From contig WIUZ02000018.1 of the NCBI GenBank assembly GCA_015956445.1, positions 558,001 to 622,000 of the forward strand: a DNA stretch of 64,000 bases. Reading direction: 5' to 3'. A model generated the notes under the pieces. The model saw only the letters and a list, made by a program, of their open reading frames with translations. It was not told the origin of the DNA and ran no database searches. This document shows, piece by piece, positions 9,713 through 20,675 of the stretch. The position numbers were made by a program, and so were the translations under genes. This DNA comes from Thelephora terrestris. Taxonomy: Eukaryota; Basidiomycota; Agaricomycetes; Thelephorales; Thelephoraceae. The first letter of the stretch is position 1; every line of letters begins with the position of its first letter.

Positions 9713-10113
9713 TATGCCCTGTGTTCCAAGCTGTGCCTCTATGGCTGCGCTGTGAACAGGCTCTAATCTTACCTCAGTGCGCCTTAAAGGCTGCCACTGC
9801 GCTACCCATTGCGCAGAAAGGAGACTTAGAAAGATTGACCCTTCAAAGGGGATGAACCAGTGATTGGCTACGCTGAGCACAACTCATATTTGTGGACCCT
9901 ACACTAAGTTGCTAGCCAACTTGAAGGGGTGGGTAGTCGATTAACATCTACCGGCGGTATGGACAGAGGCGATAAAGCAACAAACTTTTCACTGGATGAT
10001 CCTCAAAGAAGAAAAATCACTTTCCCCCCTTTTTCGTTGCTTGCATCCAAAAAGCGTACATTAACTAACGACTCCTGCTTTGGGCGTAGGCACTTCCACC
10101 CCCCAAACCAAAT

Positions 10114-11267
10114 ATGTCGTCCCAACTTACCTCTCTCGTCCCCGTCCTCGAAGGCCCCAATTTTCAGCGTTGGGCCCCTGCCATGAGGAGCTTCCTTATG
10201 GCGCAAGGACAGTGGAGATTGATGAAGAAGGGAAAGCCCACCAAAACAGTGCGACCATCTATAGCAGCTATCCCTGCCACCGATGAAGCTGATGAAATTC
10301 CGGTGCAGGAGTGAGCTACCGTTGATGTTGATGAAGACATCCTCGACACATGGGAGGAAAACAACATCAAAGCCTTAGGAAACATCTTCCTTAGGCTAAG
10401 CCCTGACATCCAGGCAAAACACAAGTCCCAAGATGATGCTTGGGCCCTATACCAGGCAATTGAGACGGAGTACGGGAAACCCGGAGTAATGGGGATCTAT
10501 TCAGAGTTTAAAAGTGCTCTGGATATACAGATCCCGGGAATGTGGACCCTGTCCCAGCAATTGACAAAATTATGGCCCATTTCAGCCGTCTTGCTGAAGC
10601 CCAGGCTCCAGTCCCAGAGTTTATCAAGGCCATGATGGTCATATCCTGGATGCCCCCCTCCTACGACTACCTCGCCCAGATCATCTGCCAGGCCAACAGT
10701 ATCAATGATGTTAGCATCATCGACTTAAGGAAAATGGTCAAGCTGGCCTGGGAACAAAAAGCTAGCTCCCGTTGTCCCAGACAACAAGCCCAAAAGTTGT
10801 CCAACATACAGCGCGCCCCTGGAAACCAAAATTTCCAGCAGCAACAGCAGCAGCATGACGGGAGCCAGCCCCAGGGCCAGGGAGGCCGCAGACACAACTG
10901 TCGAGGACAAAGAGGTGGACGAGGAAGGTTCCAACAACAAGCACAGCAGATGGAGGAGCCATTCACACCTCCCCCTGGGCTCCCCTTCTCCCCTCAACCT
11001 CCGGTCCCGTCCGGCTCCGGCATGTCAGCCACGGACTACGGCTTTGCCTCTATGGCAGCGTTCCCTCAACGCTCCCTCCCCATCCATCCATCGTGAAGGT
11101 GTGGGGACCCCCTCCTTCTACCCCTCCATACAGAAGGCAAGGGATCTCTCGACACAAATAGGCATCAAGCCCACAATCAAGACCCTCAAAAGACTGGAGC
11201 GCTCCCATGAGCAGACAGTCGACCCTCGCCCCTGTAAAAGGCGCGTACCCCGCCGGGTGAGGATGAG
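10114..11267 (+). pseudogene. Copia Gag region (fossil)
   Basis: Starts with MSSQLTSLVPVLEGPNFQRW, the typical N-terminus of a Copia Gag (UBN2-like core), followed by a helical core and a Gln/Gly/Pro-rich basic stretch near 10800-11050. It is not continuous with the protease-integrase region in this copy. Confidence 0.75.
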
Positions 11268-13054
11268 GTGAGTCTGGGATGGTCAGACAATGAGATGGAT
11301 GTTGTGTTCCCCGTGTCGGTTGCTGGCCCGTCTGGCCTTGGCGGAAGGTACAAAACAAGAATTCAAGTGTTGAGTAACGATGCTAACGATTCCACAGCGG
11401 CTGAAGATAAATGTAATTCTTCAGTAGTAGCTTCCAAATACACTTGTTTGACCTTGTCCGCCCTGAGTGAAACTGAAGCTGTGTGGATGCTTGACTCTGG
11501 AGCATCCCAGCACTTTACCTTTAACATAAATGATTTCATGGAGTATGAGGCTATTGAGTCCATTCCTCTAAGGACTGCGACCAACTTCACAACAATTGTC
11601 AGTAAAGGAACGGTGATCCTCTACATAGATGAAAAGGCCGTCAGACTGAGCCCTGTTTATCACGTCCCGGATATCTCCCACAGACTGCTATCCCTTGGTC
11701 AGTTCCTAAAAAGCAGACTCTTCTCGAGGGGGAGTGCTCGCGAAATCTCGCTTTACGAAGAAGATGTGGAATTCCTTACCTTCCACCCTCAAACCGAGGA
11801 TGACAGTATTTACATCATCAGGACTCTCCTCGAAGCACAACTCACTGCTGCTAAAATTGAGACCATTTACAGTGCTGATTTTGAAATCATGCACCACCGG
11901 CTGGCCCACCCCTCCAAAGAAGTGATCCAAAGGGCCGGGAAACATGTCAAGGATTTTCCTCATGTCGAAATCCCAAAAGAGCACCTCTGCCCCGGATGTG
12001 CACAAGGAAAGATGACAAATAAAACCTTTCCTCCATCCAACACCAGAGCAAGCGTCCCTTTCGAGCTGATCCATTCAGACTTAAAAACCTTCCCCATTGA
12101 ATCCTACCACAAGTACAAGTACTCAATCGTCTTCCATGACGATTACACCTCCCATGCCTGGACCATGAATCTGCGCACCAAAGATGCCGCACTTCCAGCC
12201 ACTAGGCAATTTCTGGCAATGGTTGAGAACAAATACCAAAAAAGAGTACAGCGTTGGATGACTGATGGGGGAGGAGAATACACGTTGGTAGCATACACAA
12301 CAATGCTCAAGGAAAAGGGGATTCAGATCCTCCAATCTATCCCACACACGCACCAACAAAACGGAAGCGCAGAAAGGATCATTCGAACTTTGATGGAAAA
12401 AGCAGAATCCATGAGACTGCAGGCTTGTTTCCCTCAGTCTTGGTGGGAATTCACCCTTGACCACACAACTCACATTTACAACTGAACGCCAAATCATCGC
12501 CTAAATTGGCAGACTCCATTTCAACTATTAAATAGAAGCAAGCCTTCAGTTGATCATCTTCGGGTTCTTGGCTGCGGAGCCTACGTCTTCATCCCGGAAG
12601 AAGTACGGTTGAATAAACTTGCGCCTTGATCGGAATTGATGACCTACCTGGGTAGTCACCCAGGAGGAAAAGGATGGATCTTTATGCGCAGACCTAATAA
12701 TATCATCTTCTCCGCTGCTCAGGCCACCTTTGATGAGTTGCACTTTCCCAAGTGCCCAACTGCCAGTACACAGTGCAACACACAGCTGCAATCTACTGTG
12801 CCACCCCTACCCAGTCATCACTGTCACAAGGACGGTGACTGCTAGTGTCCCCTTCCAGGAGGACAAGAGAGAGATGATGCAGCACCCTCAGCGCGTCCAA
12901 AACCTACCCCCAAGCCTTCCTCAAAAAGCAAGGAACGTGCTGTTGAGCCCGCACCACAGCCACAGATGGCGGTGCAACCTGGAGCGCCCAGTTTGGAGCC
13001 GCCAAGGTCCCCTACCCCCAGCTCTAGCTCCGATTCCGGCCCTGAGGATGCACC
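11268..13054 (+). pseudogene. Copia protease and integrase region (fossil)
   Basis: An aspartic protease motif (LDSGASQHFT) near 11490 is followed by a pre-integrase zinc region (HHRLAHPS ... CPGCAQGK) and the integrase catalytic core (HSDLKTFP, DDYTSHAW, MTDGGGEY, HQQNGSAERIIRTLMEKAE). A C-terminal integrase extension continues to the insertion at 13055. The region is broken in this copy. Confidence 0.85.
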
Positions 13055-13528
13055 TGTCAGGAACATGGTATTTTTAAACTTTTTATAACACGCTCTTTCT
13101 TGAAACTCTTCTTACCATTTCTTATGTTTGAATGCTTCACATTCCTTATCCTTCACTCAAATCATTTAAACACACACAACGTGCAATTCATTCGCAGCGA
13201 ATCGGAACAACATGGCTATATACGGTGCTATCAACGTCCTTTCAAAAGTCCACTCTATCTATGGCGGGCCTCATCATCATCAGTGTTCCATCCCGGAGAT
13301 CGAAGAATTGGCCCCTCCTCGCATGGATCTCCCCGAACATGGCGTCCCCATCCTCCGCGCTCAACTGAACTTCTAGTTCAAGCCGATATGAAGAGACTCC
13401 TTTGAGCGGACCGATCAGCCTCCCAGATGTCACCGAACTGCGGAACACCTGGTCCCACATCTCCATCACCGGGTGACTGTTCGGCAGCACTGTTGACGTA
13501 GTCGAAGAGCGACCCTCTGTCTCCCTCA

Positions 13529-14481
13529 CACTGGGGACAAGGGCACAAATACCCAGTGGGTACATGCTGAACACATTGAGATTACAGTCAACAAGTGATC
13601 ACAATGTACCCAGTGGGGAAAATTTGAATACATTCAAAATGTGCCAGGCTATGTGAATCCATTGTGCCCACTGGGTACATTTTGATTGTGATCACAATGT
13701 ACTCAGCAATGTGATCTCGATGTGCCCAGTGGGCACATTTTGATTGCAATCACAATGTACACATCAATGTGAACTCAATGTGCCTGCTGCGCACATTTTA
13801 ATTTCTTTCACAATGTTCCCATCAATGTGTTCCCAATGTACCCAGCTCATTACATAATAGTTTCTTTCACAATGTTGTCCACAATGTGTCCAGCATGTGG
13901 CTGAGCCACTCATTCAAAATTCTTTCAAAGATTACCCAGTGATGTGTCCATAATGTCCCCAGGGGGTTCTTTTTGAAGTAATCACAATGTAATCTCAATA
14001 TTGTTCAATTTCATCATGAACTTTCAAAGAAATCACTATGTGTATGGCTGTACACATTCTAGACACATCACTGGATACTTTGTGAAAGAAGTTTGAATGA
14101 GTGGCTCAGCCACATGCTGGACACATTGTGGACAACATTATGAAAGAAACTATTATGTAATGAGCTGGGTACATTGGGAACACATTGATGGGAACATTGT
14201 GAAAGAAATTAAAATGTGCACAGCAGGCACATTGAGATCACATTGATGTGTACATTGTGATCGCAATCAAAATGTGCCCAGTGGGCACATTGAGATAACA
14301 TTGATGGGTACATTGTGATTGCAATCAAAATGTGCCCACTGGGCACATTGGATTCACATGGCCAGGCACATTTTGAATGTATTCAAATTTCCCCCACTGG
14401 GCACATTGTGATCACTTGTTGACTGTGATCACAATGTGTTCAGCATGTACCCACTGGGTATTTGACCCCTTGTCCCCAGTG
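13529..14481. mobile_element. 953-bp fold-back MITE of CACTA type
   Basis: Termini are CACTGGGGACAAGGG and its exact complement, flanked by TCA on both sides (3-bp target duplication). Almost the whole element is two inverted arms of about 430 bp, roughly 90 percent alike. Within each arm a unit of about 55 bp (ATGTGCCCAGTGGGCACAT plus a CAATCACAATG segment) recurs several times, resembling CACTA subterminal repeats. No coding sequence was seen. Confidence 0.9.
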
Positions 14482-16656
14482 TCATTGGAGGCCTGGACGG
14501 GATCCTGTACTGCGAGTCGAGTGAGGTGCCTGAGCTGGACCTCCGACTCGACCTGTCGGTTGGGACGGTTGACCCGGTATTGGAAGGGTCGTCCCTCATC
14601 TCAACCAGACTGGTCACCATCCGACTCAACTGGACGTGGATAAGGGTAAGCCAAGGGAGCAATACGATGAGCCAGAGGGCGTCGAGAACGTTTGCAACAC
14701 ACCCCTTAATCACCGGACGTACCTCGGCAACCCTCGGAGCATCTTCAGCCCGGTCAACGACCATGACCTCATCCTCGATCTTCACCAACTGGTGGATCGG
14801 CTGCAGCAGGCAACACTGACAGTTCTCCTTGTCAGACTCGGCCAGAGTGGAAGCCGGACCCAGAGTCGGGATGGGAGCCTCATTCTCTACCGGAGGAGTG
14901 GCGTAGGACAATGGGTTAGGCGATGGGAGTACCACCTTGTCGGCGTACTCCAGCTCGAACGGAAAATCGGCTGTCCCCTGACCAATCAACGCCGGACCTT
15001 CCTTACAGTTGCAGGTCTTGTCCTGCAAGGACTCGACCCGCGCCGTCAACATGGACACCAGATCCTCAAGCTCTTCGATCTAGAAGAAGTCTCTCAGTCA
15101 TTGCATAAACCTGCAAAGGCTGAAAGAACCTTAGCGCTTTCATCCCTGATCTTCTTCGAGTGCCTATCCAGGCGATCATCCCTCGTATCCAAAGCCTTTC
15201 GGATGTTGACGTCCCGAACCTTTAGTCCGGCGACGAGCTCCTGATGGTTGGCAACCATCACTGCCAACGCCTCATTCGTCCCCTGCTGGAAGGTGGCCAT
15301 AGTCTCCTTCATCAAGAGACCCTCTGCAGACAGATGAAGGATGTCTGCCTTCGCCTCCTTCACCTCACGCTCCAACCGTTCAACCTAGGCAGTTTGGTTA
15401 GTCGAGAGTCATACTCGAATATCCAAACGGAAAACCTACCTGGCTTTCCCCCTCTCGAACGAGCGACCACAACAGCGTGGTAGAAGTGGTGGCATGGTGA
15501 ACGGCCCGAGGAACAGTTGCCCCATGCTCCAACAGGTCCTGATCATAGATCCCCCTTTGCAGGGTGTACCAGAGCTCCTTCTTGATCAGATGCTCCAATT
15601 CTCCGAACCTACCCCTCATCTGGAAGATCACCTTCTCGGTGATCATGGACCGGACCCAGAGCTCATCGTCCCAGGTCAACCCCATCAAATGAGGAATTGT
15701 CTCCCTGAGATGTTTGGTGTCCACCTGCTTGACGACCTCCAAGATCTAGAAGACGTTAGCCCAGCATTCTGCCAAAGAACGTACGACCTCTACCTAAGGG
15801 GAAGAGTCAGTGCAAACACAAGAAGCTCTAGCTCCACCTCATACCTGTTCATCCGTGGTATAGGGAACCCCCGCCTCATTGGCATAGGTCTTGCGGTTGG
15901 CGGCACGGCGATCGATGCAAGAGATGGTGGAGATGCTGTTGGCGACCTTGTAGGTATGGTTGTTGGGAAAAGACATTTTGGTAGGATGATGGGGAAGTTG
16001 CTGGTGTTGCTGATCAAGGATGGCTCCAAGAAGACGTCCTTCTTATAGCCTAGATCGGTGATCCTTCACGTGACCTACCTTGACGAACCTCATTGGTCCG
16101 GGTCACATCAACTTCTGCCCCTGTACCATCATTGTTGGCTTACTACATCAAGCTGACACCTCGGCCTGCGGGACGGCCTTGGAAGAACTTCGTTCCAGAA
16201 CACCTAGAACACGCGCGCACTAAAAATAGGTCTCATGACCTTGACGACCCCTTTACGAACCCCTTTACGACTCTGATGACTCACTTATGACATCACAATA
16301 ACAACCAACCCTGGACCCTGATCACACACGTGGACAGTCACATCACAGTCTTCCTAATGGAAGGAAGGAATTGCCGTTAATCGCTAGGAGTGCCTTAGAC
16401 TCCTTTTGGTTAGCCAAGCAAAGGTGGAAGTAGACGTTAGCGTGAAACACTGGTGAATCTGTAATCCCTCATGTCCCATGAGTCTAGGCCCGACCTCCTC
16501 ATGTTCGGACGTACATTGAGGTTGCCACTAGTCCGTGATGCTGTTGCCGCCTACAGACAACAAGGGATGATGCATGGTCCCTTATCTCGGAGCCGCTCGA
16601 AAATTGCACGAAGCAATGAGAGGTTTCCACCTGACCCTTGGGTGTGATCCCCAGGT

Positions 16657-16875
16657 ATGAACTTTCATGACCCCATGCCCCTTTTTCTTTTAGGACTAGT
16701 GTTATCTTTACCCCCATGTTTCATGCGGACATTCGTTATCTCTTATGCAATCCTTCACACGCTAGTAAGGCCCTTTGTCCTTTATTCTCCCACACGTCAT
16801 ATTTGTTTGCTTTCCTTACTTAGTGTTCTCACACTCCTTATCTCCCTTTGTTCTGTCTTGATAAGGGTATATTAG
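16657..16875 (+). CDS. Short hydrophobic frame conserved in both TG...CA copies
   Basis: A frame of about 72 codons, rich in Leu, Ile, Val and Phe (for example MPLFLLGLVLSLPPCFMRTF). The same frame is open, with few changes, in copy 2 at 21160-21360 on the opposite strand of the window, so the orientation relative to the element is the same. It could encode a small membrane peptide, or stay open by chance in a pyrimidine-rich promoter region just upstream of the TATA-like site at 16911. Confidence 0.25.
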   Translation: MNFHDPMPLFLLGLVLSLPPCFMRTFVISYAILHTLVRPFVLYSPTRHICLLSLLSVLTLLISLCSVLIRVY

Positions 16876-17496
16876 GGTATTGACGTCATGGCCACTCCTT
16901 TAGTATAAGTAGCAACTGTGGCTGTATCGTAGTACCTTAGTTTTGTTACCTCAGGAAATCCTCTGCCCTTCTCAGCCCAGTTGCAGTTAAGGCCAAGTCA
17001 GAGTTTTCTGTTTGAACCAAGACATCCCCCATCTGCTCTCCCTCCCGCTCTGCGTGTCAACTGCGCCTCGTAACTATAGAACCCCAGTGTTCATATTAGA
17101 ACACCTCAAGCGTCCAGTCGATCACCTGGTGGAGTCATCAATCCTGTTGTAGGGATAAACCCTTGCTTGTTAAACCGAACGAAGTACGGTTTAGGTTGGG
17201 TTTCCCTTTAGGATTTCGACCTGACTTGTAGTGACCTCGGACAACCTACCGGAAGAATAGAGACGTGATCGTTCTCTCACAGCTAGTTGGACTAGTGAGT
17301 ACTCTGCAGAGTCGGCTCAGTGCACTGGTAGTTGTTGGGGTAGAGTGGCCCTGACAGCACCACCCACTCTGCCAACAATTATGCCTCTGTCACCCATCAA
17401 ACAACGGAAGTCTGGGCGTGAGCAGAAAGTACCGGCCAAGCCCGCAATGTTTACGGCAGTAAACATCCGGTAGAAATAATAAAGTCTACTCGGCGT

Positions 17497-19324
17497 ATGA
17501 AGGACTGGAAGAAGGTTGTTGGAGATTTCTCTGTAGCACCTAGGCGTGGACAAAGTTCAGGAGCAATACCAGTTCCCGGACCTAGCTCTCAGCCCCTTCC
17601 AGAGAGAGAATCCTCTGCTGAAAAAGAGATAGCAGAAGTGTCAGAGTCTGAAGACAAAGTGGAGCAATCCATTGAGCCGTTGGGGTTTACCACCCCTGAG
17701 GAAGACACAAACGCACTTCTGGCTAGGCTATGCCGGGAAGGGGGAGTAGAGCTCCAAAACATCTTAATTTTGAAGGCCATCTCACCAACCGCCAATGGGA
17801 AAACTCCAAAAGAATGGAAATACCGAGATATCGCCACACTACCACAGGCTGAACTCGAGGAATGGAGGACAGCTTGCAACAAAGAGTTGGAAGCTCTTCG
17901 CAAGCGCAAAGTATACAACCTGGTAGAGCGCCCTTGAGGCCGCAAGGTTATCAAAAACTGCTGGGTATTTGACCAGAAACCAGATGGTCGCAAGAAAGCC
18001 TGCTTAGTAGCAAAAGGCTTCTCACAGGTTGAGGGAATGGACTACGATGCTGTGTTCTCCCCTGTTGTCCAATTCAAGACAGTGCGCCTAATATTTGCAA
18101 TGGCTGCTCTCGGAGGATGGGTCCTTAAAGGACTTGATGTTCAAAATGCATATCTATATGGTGAACTCGACGAGGAAATCTACATGGAGCAACCAGAGGG
18201 GTTCGTAGCTCCAGGAAAAGAGACCCATGTTCTCTGCTTAAAGTGTGCCCTCTACGGACTGAAACAAGCCGGACTCGCATGGTGGCAAGCCCTGAAACGG
18301 TCTATGGAAAAGCTCGGATTCAAATCCTTGAGCTCAGATGCTGGGATCTTCATTTACCAGGACAAGGATGGAAGATTCGTAATCGCGTTAATCTACATAG
18401 ATGACGCCATCTTTACCGGACCCCACACAGCGCTTACGGAGCAGCTCAAGGGGGAGTTCATGAAGATATGGGAAACCAGGGATTTAGGGGACTCAACTGA
18501 TTTCCTCCGCATGAGGATCACCAGACATGGCAGCAAGATTTCTATAGATCAATGCGCCTATCTCCAAACGGTCCTTGAGCGATGTGGAATGCAGAATGCA
18601 AAGGTTGCAGCAACCCCTCTCCCAGCCGGGTATGTGCCGACTCCATCGACAGAGGTAGCATGCCCGGAAAGACGAAGCAGGTTCCTTACTATACTTCATG
18701 CTGGGTACCTGACCTGATATCGCCTTCACGGTCACCAAACTTGCGCAATATGCTGCAAACCCGTCGAAAGAGCACGTCGAAAAAGTGCTGTATATCTGCC
18801 GCTACCTAATTGGGACCTCAAAATACCAATTAACCTACGACGGAGACTCTCAGGAAGGTATCTCAGCCTGTACCAACTCAGACTGGGCTTCAGACCCCAC
18901 TCAGAGACAATCCCAAAGCAGATATTTTGTCCGGATGGCAAAAGGACTCATCTCATGGACCTCAAGGGCACAGAAAACTATCGCCCTGTCATCCACCGAA
19001 GCTGAGTACATGGCGCTCTCCGATTGTAGCCGCCAAGTAGTCTGGATGCATACCCTTCTGGGGGAGCTCGGCTACGAACTCAAAGCTATCCCAATCTGTG
19101 GAGATAATCAAGGCTCGATCTTCATCGCCTCAAACCCAGTCACTGAAAAAAGGTCGAAACATATCGACATCCGCTACCATTACATTTGCGAAGTCATCAA
19201 TGACGGACACGTGGTAGTGTACTTCATTCCCAGAGACGACAATCCTGCGGATCTTCTGACAAAAAACCTTGGGGTCGTTAAACTCAGAAAATTCAGAGAT
19301 GCCCTTGGCCTCGAATTCTTCTGA
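17497..19324 (+). pseudogene. Copia reverse transcriptase and RNase H (fossil)
   Basis: RVT_2-type reverse transcriptase: KACLVAKGFSQVEGMDYDAV, GLDVQNAYLYGELDEEIYM, LYGLKQAGLAWW and the catalytic YIDD box near 18400. RNase H follows with NSDWASD, LSSTEAEYMA and KHIDIRYHYI, ending at 19324. It is broken in this copy. Confidence 0.9.
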
Positions 19325-19389
19325 GCACATACCTCCAACTTACTACAGTCCAGTTCCCACCAATGAAGTTATACAGGGACCTGTACTTA

Positions 19390-19400
19390 GTAAGGGGGAG
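19390..19400 (+). other. Copia polypurine tract
   Basis: GTAAGGGGGAG lies directly before the TG of the 3' LTR, as expected for the plus-strand primer. Confidence 0.75.
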
Positions 19401-20222
19401 TGTTGAACCGGAGGTCTGTGCCCAGCAACGGGTCAACCAGCTCCACCGCTTCGAGTGAGAGCTGATGCCAGAGAGTGCTGAATAAGCGACCCGAAGGGAC
19501 GGTATCACATCAGTGATCCGATCGATCAGTATGACGCGCGCGTGCCTTAAGCTGCCACACGGACCCTGCATCAGTCACGCTATACAGTTGTGACGCCAAT
19601 AGAGTACAGTCGAATAGTTCTAATTGCATAGTATCTTATTGCATAAATCCTAAAATGCATTGGATTTCGGCCAGAACAATGGTGGTACAGGGGGGCGCTT
19701 AAGAATAATGCATAGACCTTGGGATGTCCTCCGTCAGCCATTTATGCAAGTAGGCCACCTCGCTTATACCCATCCGACGTCAGGCCATGTGGTAATTGTT
19801 CCGGTGGACGAGATAGCCAATGACCGGGACTGACCAGGCAAGCAGGAATAATGCAAAAGGGACTATGCAAGTGATTGAACAACAACAATCCTGATACTTT
19901 CCAGCTCATAATGTGAAATTCTGGCAGACAATGCTAGACGGCTGGTTTGTTGGTCACGTGTTTGAGTCAGTCACAACATGTTACATATTGTCACATGTGT
20001 TGCACCTGCATAAATTGTCTAAATACATAGGATTTTCGTGCAACCGATGTCATGCATTTAGAGCTATTTGACTGTAGATAGATATATACCTCACATGTGT
20101 AGATAGATCAATCAATCGCTTCTCTCTCTCTCACTCCCACTTGCACTCTTATACTCTCCCCTCTTAGGTAAGGACTAGAGTACGCCATGTAGTAGTATAG
20201 AATATACTCTACCTGCTCAACA
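19401..20222 (+). repeat. 3' LTR of the Copia element, split by a MITE
   Basis: TGTTGAACCGG...CTGCTCAACA, about 352 bp once the 468-bp insert and its TA duplication are removed. It aligns with 4593-4632 plus 9378-9696. Confidence 0.9.
19607..20074. mobile_element. 468-bp Tc1/mariner-like MITE
   Basis: Ends are CAGTCGAATAG and (reverse complement of the right end) CAGTCAAATAG. Weaker inverted similarity continues to about 45 bp. The uninterrupted 5' LTR reads GAGTAGATAG, so the insert duplicated TA. A TA target and CAGT terminus fit Tc1/mariner (pogo/Fot1 side). No coding sequence was seen. Confidence 0.8.
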
Positions 20223-20675
20223 GAGACAATCGCTGGTTGATGGCGAGGTCAGTTGGTTTTGGAGGATCGTGAGGGGGTGTGGTGGTGAGTTGAGTATATG
20301 TACCTGCGAAGGAGTGAATGACTAATGCACCCGTGAGACCTCCGTTCGCAGCATCCCTGAGTGCTGAAGGGTGTCCGGTGCTACTCGCTGTCGCACTCAG
20401 TAACTGAGCCTCCATAGCAACAAAGAACATCGTCTGTAAAGCATGCGCAGGCCAATTCAGCTCCACAGTGGAGGGGGGAAGGTCAAAAACCCCACGATTA
20501 AGTGATTGCTGACAACCTATCCTTCCACGACTGGATCAGGTTTTCCCTCGCTTGGTGCCATGCCTCCTCGTCGAAATGGTCCTGGTCGTCCTGGGCCCCT
20601 TGAACACAGAAGAGGGAGAGTATATTAGGTTAGAATGGGGGAACCCATTCGTTTTCGCACACGGACCTACATTGG
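20223..20675 (-). pseudogene. Remnant of a host gene, possibly a fungal membrane-associated protein
   Basis: Read on the minus strand, this stretch continues the sequence at 23978-24120 once the TG...CA element at 20676-23977 is removed. It contains a segment with AWHQARENLIQSWKDRL and then HALQTMFFVAMEAQLLSATA and LTGALVIHSFAG, which look like the membrane-proximal part of proteins common in Agaricomycetes, recalled only in outline. The copy is cut by the Copia 3' LTR at 20222. A host gene interrupted twice is the simplest reading. Confidence 0.35.

Larger units (their letters stand above)
13055..17356 (-). mobile_element. TG...CA element, copy 1, with 5-bp target duplication GCACC
   Basis: Ends are TGTCAGGAACATGG at the left and GTGGCCCTGACA at the right, flanked by GCACC on both sides. 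The Copia sequence resumes directly outside. The copy is 4302 bp, of which 953 bp is a later MITE. On the minus strand it carries diverged counterparts of the multi-exon gene seen in copy 2 (20676-23977). No long direct repeat sits at the two ends, so it is not a complete LTR element. Termini and target size fit a solo LTR of unusual length or another element moved by a retroviral-type integrase. A TATA-like TATAAGTAGC at 16911 on the + strand, about 440 bp from the right end, would suit an LTR promoter. Confidence 0.8.
4593..20222 (+). mobile_element. Ty1/Copia LTR retrotransposon, broken, host of several later insertions
   Basis: LTRs of about 353 bp (after removing insertions) lie at 4593-9696 and 19401-20222, both of the TG...CA type and clearly related (roughly 90 percent by eye). 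A half-tRNA primer site follows the 5' LTR and a purine tract precedes the 3' LTR. Domain order is Gag, protease, integrase, reverse transcriptase, RNase H, which defines Copia. The element is not intact: besides three large insertions there are several coding breaks. The flanks (ATTGTT left, GAGAC right) do not form a target duplication. It is an old copy relative to the elements nested in it. Confidence 0.93.

Noticed and set aside
10667-10997. Overlapping minus-strand frames rich in Cys, Leu and Trp
   Set aside because: Antisense shadows of the Gln-rich part of the Copia Gag region.
4593-20222. Possibility that the Copia-type region is an intact, active element
   Set aside because: Large insertions and several coding breaks make it a fossil.
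20223-20466. 85-codon minus-strand frame as a complete small gene
   Set aside because: The frame is cut by the Copia LTR on one side and continues into other remnant sequence on the other; better read as part of a broken host gene.
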